From NCBI GenBank assembly GCA_050699055.1, contig JBOHCT010000161.1:1-10273 (forward strand): a stretch of DNA of 10,273 bases, written 5' to 3'. Of this stretch, positions 1 through 6,554 are shown piece by piece (within the stretch, counting starts at the first letter, position 1; every line of letters begins with the position of its first letter). This DNA comes from JBOHCT01 sp050699055. Its GTDB lineage: Bacteria; Actinomycetota; Actinomycetes; Streptosporangiales; JBOHCT01. The notes under the pieces were generated by a model. It worked only from the letters and a program-made list of their open reading frames with translations, ran no database searches and was not told the DNA's origin. Both the position numbers and the translations under genes were made by a program.

Positions 1-289
1 CACAAAGCGCCTGTACAGCGACGGCAGCGGCGCTCTCTCCGAACGACGCCGTCCAGTCAGCCAGGGGTCCCACTACCGGGCGCGAAAATCGGCGCTAACG
101 GCGGCGTCCGGCCGCGGCCGGGTTGCGGATCCTCCCGCGGTGGACCCGGCGTCTGAGGGATCGGGTCGTCGGTGGCGCGGCTGCTCAGAGACAGACCGCG
201 CCGCGCGGCGGGGGTGTCTGAGCGCACGCGCCGCGGGTGGCGCGCTGCGTCGGACAGACGGGCGGAGTCTGGTGGTCTATCGTCAGAAC
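1..289. other. 5' region with no recognisable gene
   Basis: I see no supported gene here. The frame of the DUF1707 gene stays open leftward to the window edge, but the translation is Arg/Gly/Ser-rich, matches no family I know, and lies before a better start at 290. A TAA at 96-98 in another + frame could end a gene entering from the left, but only about 30 residues are visible. A perfect 14-bp palindrome, CCGGCCGCGGCCGG, at 108-121 follows that stop by about 10 nt and could be a terminator stem. That is inference only. Confidence 0.5.
278..283 (+). promoter_or_regulatory. -10 hexamer (TATCGT) for a leaderless DUF1707 gene
   Basis: TATCGT fits the actinobacterial housekeeping -10 pattern TANNNT and sits 6 nt before the GTG at 290. 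That places the expected transcription start on the start codon, the usual geometry of a leaderless mRNA. No clear -35 is visible, which is common in actinobacteria. Confidence 0.5.
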
Positions 290-874
290 GTGGACCACGG
301 GCCGTCTCTCGAGCCGCGCGACCTTCGCGCGGCCGACAGCGACAGGGAACGTACGGTCGAGCTGCTCCGTGAGGCCGCCGCCGACGGCCGCCTCACGCTC
401 GACGAGCACTCGGAGCGCATGGAGCGGGCATACGCCGCCAGGAAGTTGGGTGAGCTGACCGACCTGACCCGCGACCTGGCCGGACCGACGGCGCAGCCGC
501 TCGCGGCCGATGCCAGGCCCGCCGTGGCGTTCTTCGGCTCCGAGGAGCGCAGGGGCCGCTGGGTCGTACCAACCCGCCAACCCGCGCTGTCGGTGTGCGG
601 CAACGTCGTTCTCGATCTCCGCGAGGCGCTGCTGCAGCGCCGGGAGCTCGTGATCGACGCGACGGCGATCTGCGGCGGGATCGAGGTGATCGTGCCGGAG
701 GGCGTCGAGGTGCGCATGTCGGGCAAGGCCGTCCTCGGCGGCAAGTCGTCGAAGGTGCGCGGGCCGGTGGAGCCCGGCGGGCCGGTGGTCGAGATCCGCT
801 GCCACATCTTCTGCGGCACCGTCTCCGCCAAGTCCCCCCGGCGCCGGTGGTTCGGCCTCGGCGGCCCCCGCTGA
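290..874 (+). CDS. DUF1707 / LiaF-like C-terminal domain protein
   Basis: This predicted soluble 194-residue protein has an N-terminal DUF1707 domain at residues ~10-64 (LRAADSDRER, then LREAAADGRLTLDEHSER, then a Leu-rich helix ending LTRDL). A linker leads to a LiaF/YvqF-like beta-rich half at ~78-180, with repeated short strands such as NVVLDLREALL and IEVIVPEGVEV. In Firmicutes LiaF acts in cell-envelope stress signalling. The role of actinobacterial DUF1707 proteins is largely unknown, so I assign none. There is no signal peptide or membrane segment. I chose GTG 290 because a TANNNT hexamer lies 6 nt upstream and the DUF1707 domain begins soon after. GTG 272 (GGAG at 264-267) and GTG 140 are in-frame alternatives. 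Cysteines occur in VCGN, ICGG and FCGT at equivalent strand positions. The tail is basic (SPRRRW). It converges on the sugar kinase gene 48 bp away. Confidence 0.8.
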   Translation: MDHGPSLEPRDLRAADSDRERTVELLREAAADGRLTLDEHSERMERAYAARKLGELTDLTRDLAGPTAQPLAADARPAVAFFGSEERRGRWVVPTRQPALSVCGNVVLDLREALLQRRELVIDATAICGGIEVIVPEGVEVRMSGKAVLGGKSSKVRGPVEPGGPVVEIRCHIFCGTVSAKSPRRRWFGLGGPR

Positions 875-894
875 CATCCCTGGTCCGTACCGCA

Positions 895-955
895 ATCGCG
901 TGATCGCGAACGGCTCTCCCCGTTATGACCTCGATAAGTGTTCGTGATCATGAAA
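895..955. repeat. Palindrome-ended dispersed repeat, copy A
   Basis: A ~61-bp element has palindromic ends built on GTGATC/GATCAC: TTCGTGATCATGAA at 941-954 and TCGCGTGATCGCGA at 896-909. Read on the minus strand, it aligns with 7358-7417. From ATGATCACGAA through the far GATCACG, the two copies match at 39 of 53 positions with no gap, including a shared CTTATC and GTYATA core. It fills most of the gap between the convergent DUF1707 and sugar kinase genes. It also overlaps the kinase 3' end, encoding its last ten residues and stop. Bidirectional terminator, dispersed repeat or protein-binding site are all possible. Confidence 0.75.
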
Positions 956-1894
956 CCGTGAGCTCAGGTCGGTCCGGGTCGGGGGGTCGGCGCCGGGACG
1001 CGTACACGTGAGACCCGCCGCGAGCGAGGCCCCGTCGAGCAGGTCGGCCAGCACCGCGCCGTCGAGGGTGCCGACCCGCTTCGCGCTCCCCGCGCCGAGC
1101 AGCCCGCGGTCGTGCAGCCCGCCGAGCAGTCCGGCGGTGAACGCGTCGCCCGCCCCGACCGTGTCGACCACCTCGACCGCGGCGGCGGGGCGTTCGACCT
1201 CCGCCTCGCGTGTGGCCGCGTACGCGCCGCCCGCCCCGCGGGTCACCACGACGAGGCAGGCGCCGTGGTCGAGCCAGCGCGCGGCGACACTTTCGTACGG
1301 CTCGCGGGGATGCGTCCAGCGCAGGTCCTCCTCGCTCACCTTGACGACGTGGGCGAGCGCCGCTTGGCGTTCCACCCGCCGCCGGTTCGAAGCCGGGTCG
1401 CCCATCAGCCCCGGGCGCAGGTTGGGGTCGTAGGAGAGGGTCACGGCGTCGCCTCCGCGCTCGCGGATGAAGAACCGCTCGAGCGCCTGGGCACCAGGAT
1501 CCAGCGCCATCGCGATCGATCCGGTGTGCAGCGCCGCGATGGCATCCGGCAGCGGGTCGGGCAGCTCGCTGTCGCACCACTGCCAGTCGGCCGTACCGCG
1601 CACCCGGAAGTCGTACGTCGCCCCGCCCGCGGCGTCGAGCGTGGCGACGGCGAGGCTGGACGGCTCGCCCGCGTCCAGCGCGAGGTCGAGGACGACCCCG
1701 CTGGCGCGCAGGTGATCGCGAAGGAGCCGGCCGAACGCGTCCGGCGCGAGCCGCGCGAGCATCGTGACGGGCAGGTCGAGGCGGGCGAGGCCGACCGCGA
1801 CGTTCGCCGGGCTCCCGCCCGGGTACGCGCGGAAGGTCCGGCCGTCGGTCCCTGCCACCAGGTCGACGAGAGCCTCCCCCGCGACGGCGATCAC
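923..1894 (-). CDS. PfkB-family carbohydrate kinase (fructokinase-like)
   Basis: This 323-residue cytoplasmic enzyme of the ribokinase/PfkB fold is predicted to transfer phosphate from ATP to a sugar hydroxyl. PfkB signature 1 is seen as GGSPANVAVGLARL (residues 26-39), and signature 2 as DTVGAGDAFTAGLLGGL (244-260). Asp250 is the predicted catalytic base and GAG the anion hole. DPNLRPGLM (156-164) and GTADWQW (100-106) resemble fructokinases, but I cannot fix the substrate. The start GTG has a strong Shine-Dalgarno, GGGAGGGAG, at 1903-1911, 8 nt upstream. Family-like sequence ends near GADPPTRTDL (301-310). Residues 314-323 and the TAA come from repeat copy A, so the natural C-terminus has been replaced or extended. 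It is the last gene of the minus-strand cluster, 79 nt after glpX. Confidence 0.9.
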   Translation of the reverse strand: MIAVAGEALVDLVAGTDGRTFRAYPGGSPANVAVGLARLDLPVTMLARLAPDAFGRLLRDHLRASGVVLDLALDAGEPSSLAVATLDAAGGATYDFRVRGTADWQWCDSELPDPLPDAIAALHTGSIAMALDPGAQALERFFIRERGGDAVTLSYDPNLRPGLMGDPASNRRRVERQAALAHVVKVSEEDLRWTHPREPYESVAARWLDHGACLVVVTRGAGGAYAATREAEVERPAAAVEVVDTVGAGDAFTAGLLGGLHDRGLLGAGSAKRVGTLDGAVLADLLDGASLAAGLTCTRPGADPPTRTDLSSRFHDHEHLSRS

Positions 1895-1902
1895 GGCGCT
1901 CG

Positions 1903-1911
1903 CTCCCTCCC
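1903..1911 (-). promoter_or_regulatory. Strong ribosome binding site for the sugar kinase
   Basis: GGGAGGGAG on the minus strand ends 8 nt before the GTG at 1894. It decides that start over the in-frame alternatives and is the best Shine-Dalgarno sequence in the window. Confidence 0.7.
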
Positions 1912-1973
1912 ATGATCGCGCGGGTCACGTATCCGGTGGGGGCCCGTCGGCGGCGGCTGCGCCCTGCCCGTTG

Positions 1974-3008
1974 TCAGCTGGGGGTGTCGAAGTCGACCGA
2001 GCTGTACGCCCGGAGCTTCCACAGCTTGTGCTCGCTGTCGATCTTACGGATCGTGCCGCTGCGCGACCGCATCACCAGCGACTGCGTCATTGCCCGGCCC
2101 GGCTCGTACCTGACCCCCTCGAGCAGCTCACCGTCGGTGATGCCGGTGGCCGCGAAGAAGCAGTCGTCGGACCGTACGAGGTCGTCGATGGTCAGTACGG
2201 CGTCCAGGTCCAGACCGCGGTCGAGGGCTCGGCGGCGCTCGTCGTCGTCCTTCGGCCACAGCTTCCCCTGGAACGTCCCCCCGAGGCACTTGATCGCGCA
2301 CGCGGAGATGATCCCCTCAGGCGTCCCCCCGATGCCGAGAAGAAGATCGATGCCCGTGCCCTGGCGAGCGGCCATGATCGCGCCCGCCACGTCGCCGTCG
2401 GTGATGAACTTGATGCGCGCGCCGGCGTCGCGTGCCTCCTTGACGATCTCGTCGTGGCGCGGCCGGTCGAGGACCACGACCGTGACGTCCTGCGGGGCGG
2501 AACCCTTGGCCTTGGCGACGGCCCTGATGTTGTCCCCGACCGACGCCTCGATTGTGACGGCGTCCGCCGCCAGCGGCCCAGTAGCGATCTTGCGCATGTA
2601 GAAGACCGCCGACGGGTCGTACATCGAGCCGCGCTCACTCACGGCGATCACCGAGATCGCGTTGGGCATGCCCTTGGCGGTGAGCCTGGTGCCGTCGATC
2701 GGGTCGACCGCGACGTCACACTCCGCGCCGTCGCCGTCGCCGACGCATTCCCCGTTGAAAAGCATCGGCGCCTGGTCCTTCTCGCCCTCCCCGATGACGA
2801 CGACGCCGTCCATGGACACCGTGCGGATCAGCTGCCGCATCGCGTTGACCGCCGCCTGGTCGGCGCCGTTCTTGTCGCCGCGTCCGACCCAGCGGGCCGC
2901 GGCCATCCCGGCTGCCTCGGTGACGCGCGCGAGCTCCAGCGCGAGGTTTCGGTCGGGGGCCTCGCCGGTCGCGAGGCGCGAGGGTATGGTCATCTTCTGC
3001 TCGGTCAT
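1974..3008 (-). CDS. glpX: Class II fructose-1,6-bisphosphatase GlpX
   Basis: GlpX hydrolyses fructose 1,6-bisphosphate to fructose 6-phosphate in the cytoplasm, the committed phosphatase step of gluconeogenesis. The 344-residue length is normal for actinobacterial GlpX. Visible motifs are GRGDKNGAD (42-50), GEGEKD (73-78), the metal-binding DPIDGT (102-107) with the conserved Thr107, DRPRH (181-185), DGDVAG (204-209) and GGTPEG (227-232). The C-terminus IDSEHKLWKLRAYSSVDF is the standard actinobacterial ending. I chose the ATG at 3008 because the sequence MTEQ..APDRNLALELARVTEAA fits the family start. AAGGGG lies 11 nt upstream, a long spacing. An extension to 3149 would run back into xseB. 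It sits 56 nt after xseB and 79 nt before the sugar kinase, probably on one transcript. Confidence 0.97.
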   Translation of the reverse strand: MTEQKMTIPSRLATGEAPDRNLALELARVTEAAGMAAARWVGRGDKNGADQAAVNAMRQLIRTVSMDGVVVIGEGEKDQAPMLFNGECVGDGDGAECDVAVDPIDGTRLTAKGMPNAISVIAVSERGSMYDPSAVFYMRKIATGPLAADAVTIEASVGDNIRAVAKAKGSAPQDVTVVVLDRPRHDEIVKEARDAGARIKFITDGDVAGAIMAARQGTGIDLLLGIGGTPEGIISACAIKCLGGTFQGKLWPKDDDERRRALDRGLDLDAVLTIDDLVRSDDCFFAATGITDGELLEGVRYEPGRAMTQSLVMRSRSGTIRKIDSEHKLWKLRAYSSVDFDTPS

Positions 3009-3064
3009 GACGGTGGTGACCCCTTCGTCCGCCCGTCCCTGTCTCGATCGTAGGTCGCCGCTGG

Positions 3065-3355
3065 TCAGTTCACCCGTCCCGGATCGCTCGTTTCCCCCGC
3101 ACGCGCCTGTACGGCCTCCGCGAGCCGCTCGCGTGCGCCTGCCAGCCACTCCTCGCAGATCGTGGCAAGTCGTTCGCCGCGTTCCCAGAGGGCGAGCGAC
3201 TCCTCGAGGGTCGTCCCGCCCTCTTCCAGCCGGCGTACGACCTCGGCCAGCTCGTCGCGGGCCCGTTCGTAGGTGAGACCTTCGTCGTCAAGTGCCGTCC
3301 CGCCCGTCGAGGTGGCCTCGTCGGGCGGGTCGTCGCGCGGCGCATCACCTGCCAT
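3065..3355 (-). CDS. xseB: Exodeoxyribonuclease VII small subunit
   Basis: The small subunit of exonuclease VII binds several copies per XseA in a complex that degrades single-stranded DNA from both ends into oligonucleotides. The 96-residue form has an acidic disordered N-terminus (1-26) and then the XseB domain. Its hallmarks are LTYERARDELAEVVRRLEEG (27-46), LEESLALWERGERLA (50-64) and a second helix ending ARERLAEAV. I prefer ATG 3355, because the Met-Ala-Gly-Asp acidic leader looks natural and GGTGGG lies just upstream. GTG 3418 is the alternative. It overlaps the xseA stop by 4 nt (GTGA), would imply translational coupling and adds 21 Arg-rich residues. Homologue alignment or N-terminal peptides would decide. 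xseB lies directly downstream of xseA, as is usual. Confidence 0.93.
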   Translation of the reverse strand: MAGDAPRDDPPDEATSTGGTALDDEGLTYERARDELAEVVRRLEEGGTTLEESLALWERGERLATICEEWLAGARERLAEAVQARAGETSDPGRVN

Positions 3356-3414
3356 GCGCCCACCGTACGCGAGGTCGGACCCGGTGAGCGGGCGACGCGT
3401 GGGCCGCGCCGCCG

Positions 3415-4620
3415 TCACTCGGCGCCCTTGGCCTCCACCTCCAGGCGGCCGTCCGCGAAGCGGACGAACAGCGCGTCGCCGACCGCGACCTCGGTGGCGG
3501 TGTGTACGACCGTCCCGTCGTCACGCTGGACGAGCGTGTACCCGCGGCGCAGCGTGGCGGCGGGGGAGAGGGCGACGAGCCGGGCGCGCGCGTGTCTCAG
3601 GTCCTCGCCCGCCTGGTCGAGGCGGAGTGTGAGGCGACGTCTGGCGCGGCCGCGCAGATCGGCGACCCGCTCTTCGCGTAGGTCCAGCTCCCGCGTCGGC
3701 GCGGCGAGGACAGGCCGCGTACGCAGTGCCCGCAGGACCGCGGCCTCGCGGTCGAGCCGTGCCGTCACGTGGCGCCCGCAACGGTCCCGTAGCCCGCGAA
3801 CCTTGACCAGCTCCTCCTCGACCTGCGGCACGATCCTGCGGCCCGCGTCTGTCGGCGTCGACGCGCGGACGTCGGCGACGAGATCGAGCAGCGGGCAGTC
3901 CTGCTCGTGCCCGATGGCGCTCACGAGCGGGGTGCCGCAGGAGGCGACGGCGCGTACCAAGCCCTCGTCGGAGAAGGGCAGCAGGTCCTCCAACGAGCCG
4001 CCGCCGCGGGCGACCACGACGACCTCGACCTCGGGGTCGGCGTCCAGGCGGCGGACCGCGTCGGTCACCTCGGTCGCGGCGTACGCCCCCTGCACCGCGA
4101 CCTCCTCCACGCGGAAGCGTACGGCCGGCCAGCGGCGGCGTGCGTTGTCGCACACGTCGCGCTCCGCCGCGGAACCCTGGCCGCACACGAGGCCGACCGT
4201 GTGGGGCAGGAAGGGAAGCCGGCGCTTGCGCCCGGCGGCGAACAGCCCCTCTGTCGCCAGGATCTGGCGCAGCCGCTCGAGACGGGCGAGCAGGGCACCG
4301 AGTCCGAGCGGCCGGATCTCGAACGCCATCAGCGCGAACGACCCCCGGGCGAGGTGAAAGTCCGGCCTCGCCCACACCACCACCCGCGCGCCGTCGGTGA
4401 GCGGCGGCGCGGCGTCGTACACCGTACGGGGGCACACGACGCGTACGGACACGTCGGCGACCGGATCGCGCAGGGTGAGAAACGTCGTCGCGGCCCGCCG
4501 GTGGATCTCTGTCACCTGGCCCTCGACCCACACCCTGCCGAGCCGGCCGATCCAGCCCGCGACCAGCTGGAGTACCGTCCGCACCGGGGCGGGGGACTCG
4601 GCTGACGTCTGGAGCGCCAT
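3415..4620 (-). CDS. xseA: Exodeoxyribonuclease VII large subunit
   Basis: XseA is the catalytic subunit of exonuclease VII, a metal-independent single-strand DNA nuclease used in repair and recombination. Its 401 residues are normal for actinobacteria. An OB-fold DNA-binding domain (~12-105, with WVEGQVTE at 31-38) is followed by the catalytic domain. That domain contains GQGSAAERDV (147-156), the ARGGGSLEDLLPFSDEGL loop (204-221) and IGHEQDCPLLDLVADVRAST (236-255). A long charged coiled-coil region (~265-350) and a C-terminal RRGYTLV..GD..LFVRFADG segment follow. The ATG at 4620 gives MALQTSAESP and lies 8 nt after the stop of the upstream gene. A GAGGCGG about 12 nt upstream is a modest Shine-Dalgarno. 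The much longer open frame to 5412 overlaps the upstream gene in another phase and is not credible. Confidence 0.96.
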   Translation of the reverse strand: MALQTSAESPAPVRTVLQLVAGWIGRLGRVWVEGQVTEIHRRAATTFLTLRDPVADVSVRVVCPRTVYDAAPPLTDGARVVVWARPDFHLARGSFALMAFEIRPLGLGALLARLERLRQILATEGLFAAGRKRRLPFLPHTVGLVCGQGSAAERDVCDNARRRWPAVRFRVEEVAVQGAYAATEVTDAVRRLDADPEVEVVVVARGGGSLEDLLPFSDEGLVRAVASCGTPLVSAIGHEQDCPLLDLVADVRASTPTDAGRRIVPQVEEELVKVRGLRDRCGRHVTARLDREAAVLRALRTRPVLAAPTRELDLREERVADLRGRARRRLTLRLDQAGEDLRHARARLVALSPAATLRRGYTLVQRDDGTVVHTATEVAVGDALFVRFADGRLEVEAKGAE

Positions 4621-4628
4621 GCGCCGCG

Positions 4629-5339
4629 TTACCGCCTCGAACGACTTGAGGAGCCCCCGCCGCCCCGGCTGGACCCGCCGCCCCGGCTGGACTGGCGCTT
4701 CGCCGGGTTCTTCGCGCCCTTCGCCTGCTGTTCGAGCTTCGCGATGCGGTTCTCGAACATGGTGACGATGGTGGAACGGTTCGCGTTCGCGCGCTCGTAG
4801 TCGCGCAGCCGAGCGACCTCGTCGGCGGACAGGTAGCGCAGTCGGGCGCGCAGCGAGCCGACGCTCTGCTCGTCGTAGTCGGGTACGGGCAGGTCCTCCG
4901 CGCCCGGCGCCGGTGCGGGAGCCTTCTTCTCGGCGGTCCGCCCCCTCGGTGTGGGTGGCGACGCCTCCCGCGCGGCTGTCCCGCTCGGCGCGGTGTCTGC
5001 GGATGCACCGGCGTCGGTCCTTTCTTGGGAGGCGGCCTGCTCGGGAACGGTGGTGGGTTCGGCGGGCCTGTCTGTCGCCTGCTCGGGAACGGTGGGCCGG
5101 GCGGGCTCCTGCGCGGCCGGCTCGGGCTGCGCTTGTGTCGGGGAGGCCCCTTGGGCTTCTTCCGCCCTGCGGGCGCGTGCCTGGTCGACGAACTCGAGCG
5201 CGTGACCGACGCCGGTGACGGCGACGCGGACCGCGCGGCCGGGAAGCTCGCGGGCGCCTTCTGGCATGTTCCGCGCGCCTTCCTCGACGACACGGCGAAC
5301 GGTGTGTTGCAGCACCCGCATGGGCGTGGGTAGGGGCAT
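4629..5339 (-). CDS. Actinobacterial 'lipid droplet-associated'-type protein
   Basis: I recognise this mainly by position (between ispH and xseA, like M. tuberculosis Rv1109c) and by its C-terminal module. Some database entries call such proteins lipid droplet-associated; that function is unverified here. Of 236 residues, 1-65 form an amphipathic helical region (RVLQHTVRRVVEEG, ELPGRAVRVAVTGVGHALEF). Residues ~66-146 are a Pro/Ala/Glu/Thr linker with VPEQA repeated at a 42-bp DNA period (5035-5053 and 5077-5095 are identical). The conserved module is at ~149-203: DLPVPDYDEQSVGSLRARL, then YERANANRSTIVTMFENRIAKLE. The basic Gly/Ser/Arg tail (208-236) contains a perfect SSRGGG duplication. ATG 5339 has GGAGGG 12 nt upstream with a small hairpin between. 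It is the first gene of the minus cluster and divergent from ispH. Confidence 0.8.
   Translation of the reverse strand: MPLPTPMRVLQHTVRRVVEEGARNMPEGARELPGRAVRVAVTGVGHALEFVDQARARRAEEAQGASPTQAQPEPAAQEPARPTVPEQATDRPAEPTTVPEQAASQERTDAGASADTAPSGTAAREASPPTPRGRTAEKKAPAPAPGAEDLPVPDYDEQSVGSLRARLRYLSADEVARLRDYERANANRSTIVTMFENRIAKLEQQAKGAKNPAKRQSSRGGGSSRGGGGSSSRSRR
4656..4691. repeat. Perfect 18-bp tandem repeat, two copies
   Basis: CCCGCCGCCCCGGCTGGA occurs twice head to tail (4656-4673 and 4674-4691). Being a multiple of three, it encodes SSRGGG twice in the C-terminal tail of the upstream gene of xseA without breaking the frame. It is a plausible site of copy-number variation between strains. Confidence 0.95.
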
Positions 5340-5340
5340 G

Positions 5341-5354
5341 GGGAGTCAGCTCCC
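5341..5354. promoter_or_regulatory. Small hairpin between Shine-Dalgarno and start codon
   Basis: GGGAG-TCAG-CTCCC on the + strand (the same stem on the minus-strand RNA) has a 5-bp GC-rich stem and 4-nt loop. On the minus transcript it lies within GGAGGG(AG)..CTCCCC just before ATG 5339. It uses part of the likely ribosome-binding site, so it could either shorten the effective spacing or mask the site. Regulation is inference. Confidence 0.4.
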
Positions 5355-5495
5355 TCCAAGAACTCGGGTCGTCACCCATTGTGGCCGCTTCGTGCCGCCG
5401 GCGTCCCGCCATCGTGGACCTCGCTGTCGAACGGGCGGTACGCGGCGCTCAGCCCCGCGGTATCCGGGGGCGGGCCCGGCCACGGACACGGCCCC

Positions 5496-5501
5496 TACCA
5501 T
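5496..5501 (+). promoter_or_regulatory. -10 hexamer (TACCAT) for ispH leader and ispH
   Basis: TACCAT matches TANNNT and is followed by 7 nt (GGGGGAC) and then ATG 5509. This is the geometry of a leaderless transcript starting at the leader ORF. I see no convincing -35. It overlaps an ATG at 5500 that would be a poor start, since nothing upstream resembles a Shine-Dalgarno. Confidence 0.5.
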
Positions 5502-5508
5502 GGGGGAC

Positions 5509-5595
5509 ATGACTACCTGTCCCGGTGGCCTCCTCCGCTCCGCTGCTTGCTCGCTGGCGCTCGCTGCGATGCTCACTTTGGGGGCCACCTCGTGA
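5509..5595 (+). CDS. 28-residue leader ORF overlapping ispH
   Basis: A short ORF starts at ATG 5509, 7 nt after the TACCAT hexamer, and ends in TGA at 5593-5595. The ispH GTG start is at 5592, so the two overlap by 4 nt (GTGA), the classic arrangement for translational coupling. The peptide begins MTTCPGGLLRSAAC, has a hydrophobic core (SLALAAMLTLGA) and contains two cysteines. It matches no family I know. It may be a leader whose translation delivers ribosomes to ispH, or a cysteine-responsive attenuator. IspH carries an iron-sulfur cluster, so the second idea is attractive but unproven. It could also be a chance ORF, because ispH has its own GGGGG 7 nt upstream of the GTG. Confidence 0.45.
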   Translation: MTTCPGGLLRSAACSLALAAMLTLGATS

Positions 5596-6554
5596 CCTCG
5601 ACGACGCGCCGTGTCCTCCTGGCCAAGCCGCGCGGCTACTGCGCGGGGGTCGACCGGGCCGTGGACACGGTCGAGAAGGCCCTCGAACTGTACGGTGCGC
5701 CCGTCTACGTGCGCAAACAGATCGTCCACAACAAGCATGTCGTGGAGACGCTCGAGGAGCGGGGCGCGATCTTCGTCGAGGGGACGGACGAGGTACCCGA
5801 GGGCGCGATGGTCGTCTTCTCCGCCCACGGTGTGGCTCCGACCGTCCACGACGAGGCCAGGCGCCGCCAGCTTCGTACGATCGACGCGACGTGTCCGCTC
5901 GTGTCGAAGGTCCATGGCGAGGCGCGACGGTTCGCCGGGCGCGGGTACGACATCCTGCTGATCGGTCACCAGGGCCACGAGGAGGTCGAGGGGACCACGG
6001 GCGAGGCGCCGGGCGATATCCACCTCGTCGGCTCCCCGGAGGAAGCGTCCACGGTGCGGGTGCGCGATCCGGACAAGGTCGCGTGGCTGTCGCAGACGAC
6101 GCTTTCCGTCGACGAGACGAACGAGACAGTCGCCGCCCTGCGCCATCGGTTCCCCAACCTCATCGACCCGCCGAGCGACGACATCTGCTACGCCACCCAG
6201 AACCGCCAGGTCGCCGTCAAGGAGATCGCCCGCCGGTCGGAGCTCGTACTCGTCGTAGGGTCGGCGAACTCCTCCAACTCCTCCCGTCTCGTCGAGGTCG
6301 CGCGCGACTGCGGGGCCGACGCCGCGTACCTCGTCGACGACTCCAGCGGGGCCGACTCCGAGTGGCTCACCGGCGTCACGACTGTGGGGGTGACGAGCGG
6401 CGCGTCCGCGCCGGACGACCTCGTGGCGGGTGTCCTCGGCTGGCTCGCTGAGCATGGGTTCGGCCAGGTCGAGGAGGTCGAGGCGATGGAGGAGAACGTG
6501 TTGTTCCAGCTCCCCCGCGACCTGCGTCACGAGCTGCGCGCGGCGAAGGCCTAG
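5592..6554 (+). CDS. ispH: 4-hydroxy-3-methylbut-2-enyl diphosphate reductase IspH (LytB)
   Basis: IspH is a [4Fe-4S] enzyme that reduces HMBPP to IPP and DMAPP, the last step of the MEP isoprenoid pathway, in the cytoplasm. It has 320 residues. The three cluster cysteines are present: Cys17 (PRGYCAGVDRAV), Cys101 (DATCPLV) and Cys199 (ICYATQNRQ). Substrate-pocket residues matching E. coli IspH are also visible: His46, His79 (SAHGV), His129 and Glu131 (IGHQGHEEVEG), the SQTT segment (167-170), GSANSSNS (223-230) and Ser269. GTG 5592 gives MTSTTRRVLLAKPRGYCAG, the usual actinobacterial start, with GGGGG 7 nt upstream. It overlaps the stop of the 28-residue leader ORF by 4 nt. The upstream in-frame extension to 5379 reads as non-coding. 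The 3' end (LRHELRAAKA, stop) is the first unit of a degenerate tandem repeat. Confidence 0.97.
   Translation: MTSTTRRVLLAKPRGYCAGVDRAVDTVEKALELYGAPVYVRKQIVHNKHVVETLEERGAIFVEGTDEVPEGAMVVFSAHGVAPTVHDEARRRQLRTIDATCPLVSKVHGEARRFAGRGYDILLIGHQGHEEVEGTTGEAPGDIHLVGSPEEASTVRVRDPDKVAWLSQTTLSVDETNETVAALRHRFPNLIDPPSDDICYATQNRQVAVKEIARRSELVLVVGSANSSNSSRLVEVARDCGADAAYLVDDSSGADSEWLTGVTTVGVTSGASAPDDLVAGVLGWLAEHGFGQVEEVEAMEENVLFQLPRDLRHELRAAKA

Noticed and set aside
140..289. Longer N-terminus of the DUF1707 protein from GTG 140 (or 272)
   Set aside because: The added residues are low-complexity Arg/Gly/Ser with no family match. TATCGT 6 nt before GTG 290 argues for the shorter form. GTG 272 with GGAG remains possible.
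2683..2700. Arg108 after the DPIDGT metal site of GlpX, where some actinobacterial relatives have Thr
   Set aside because: As I recall it, E. coli GlpX also has Arg at this position, so this is normal family variation. Thr107 itself is kept.
1764..3053. Long + strand open frame opposite glpX
   Set aside because: The opposite strand carries GlpX with every family motif. The antisense translation is Asp/Arg/Val-rich and resembles nothing.
3521..5359. Second minus-strand frame across xseA and its upstream gene
   Set aside because: It is a shifted frame of two recognisable genes and is extremely Arg/Pro/Gly-rich.
5346..6530. Long minus-strand open frame opposite ispH
   Set aside because: It is antisense to an intact ispH with all three cluster cysteines, and it has no motifs or Shine-Dalgarno of its own.
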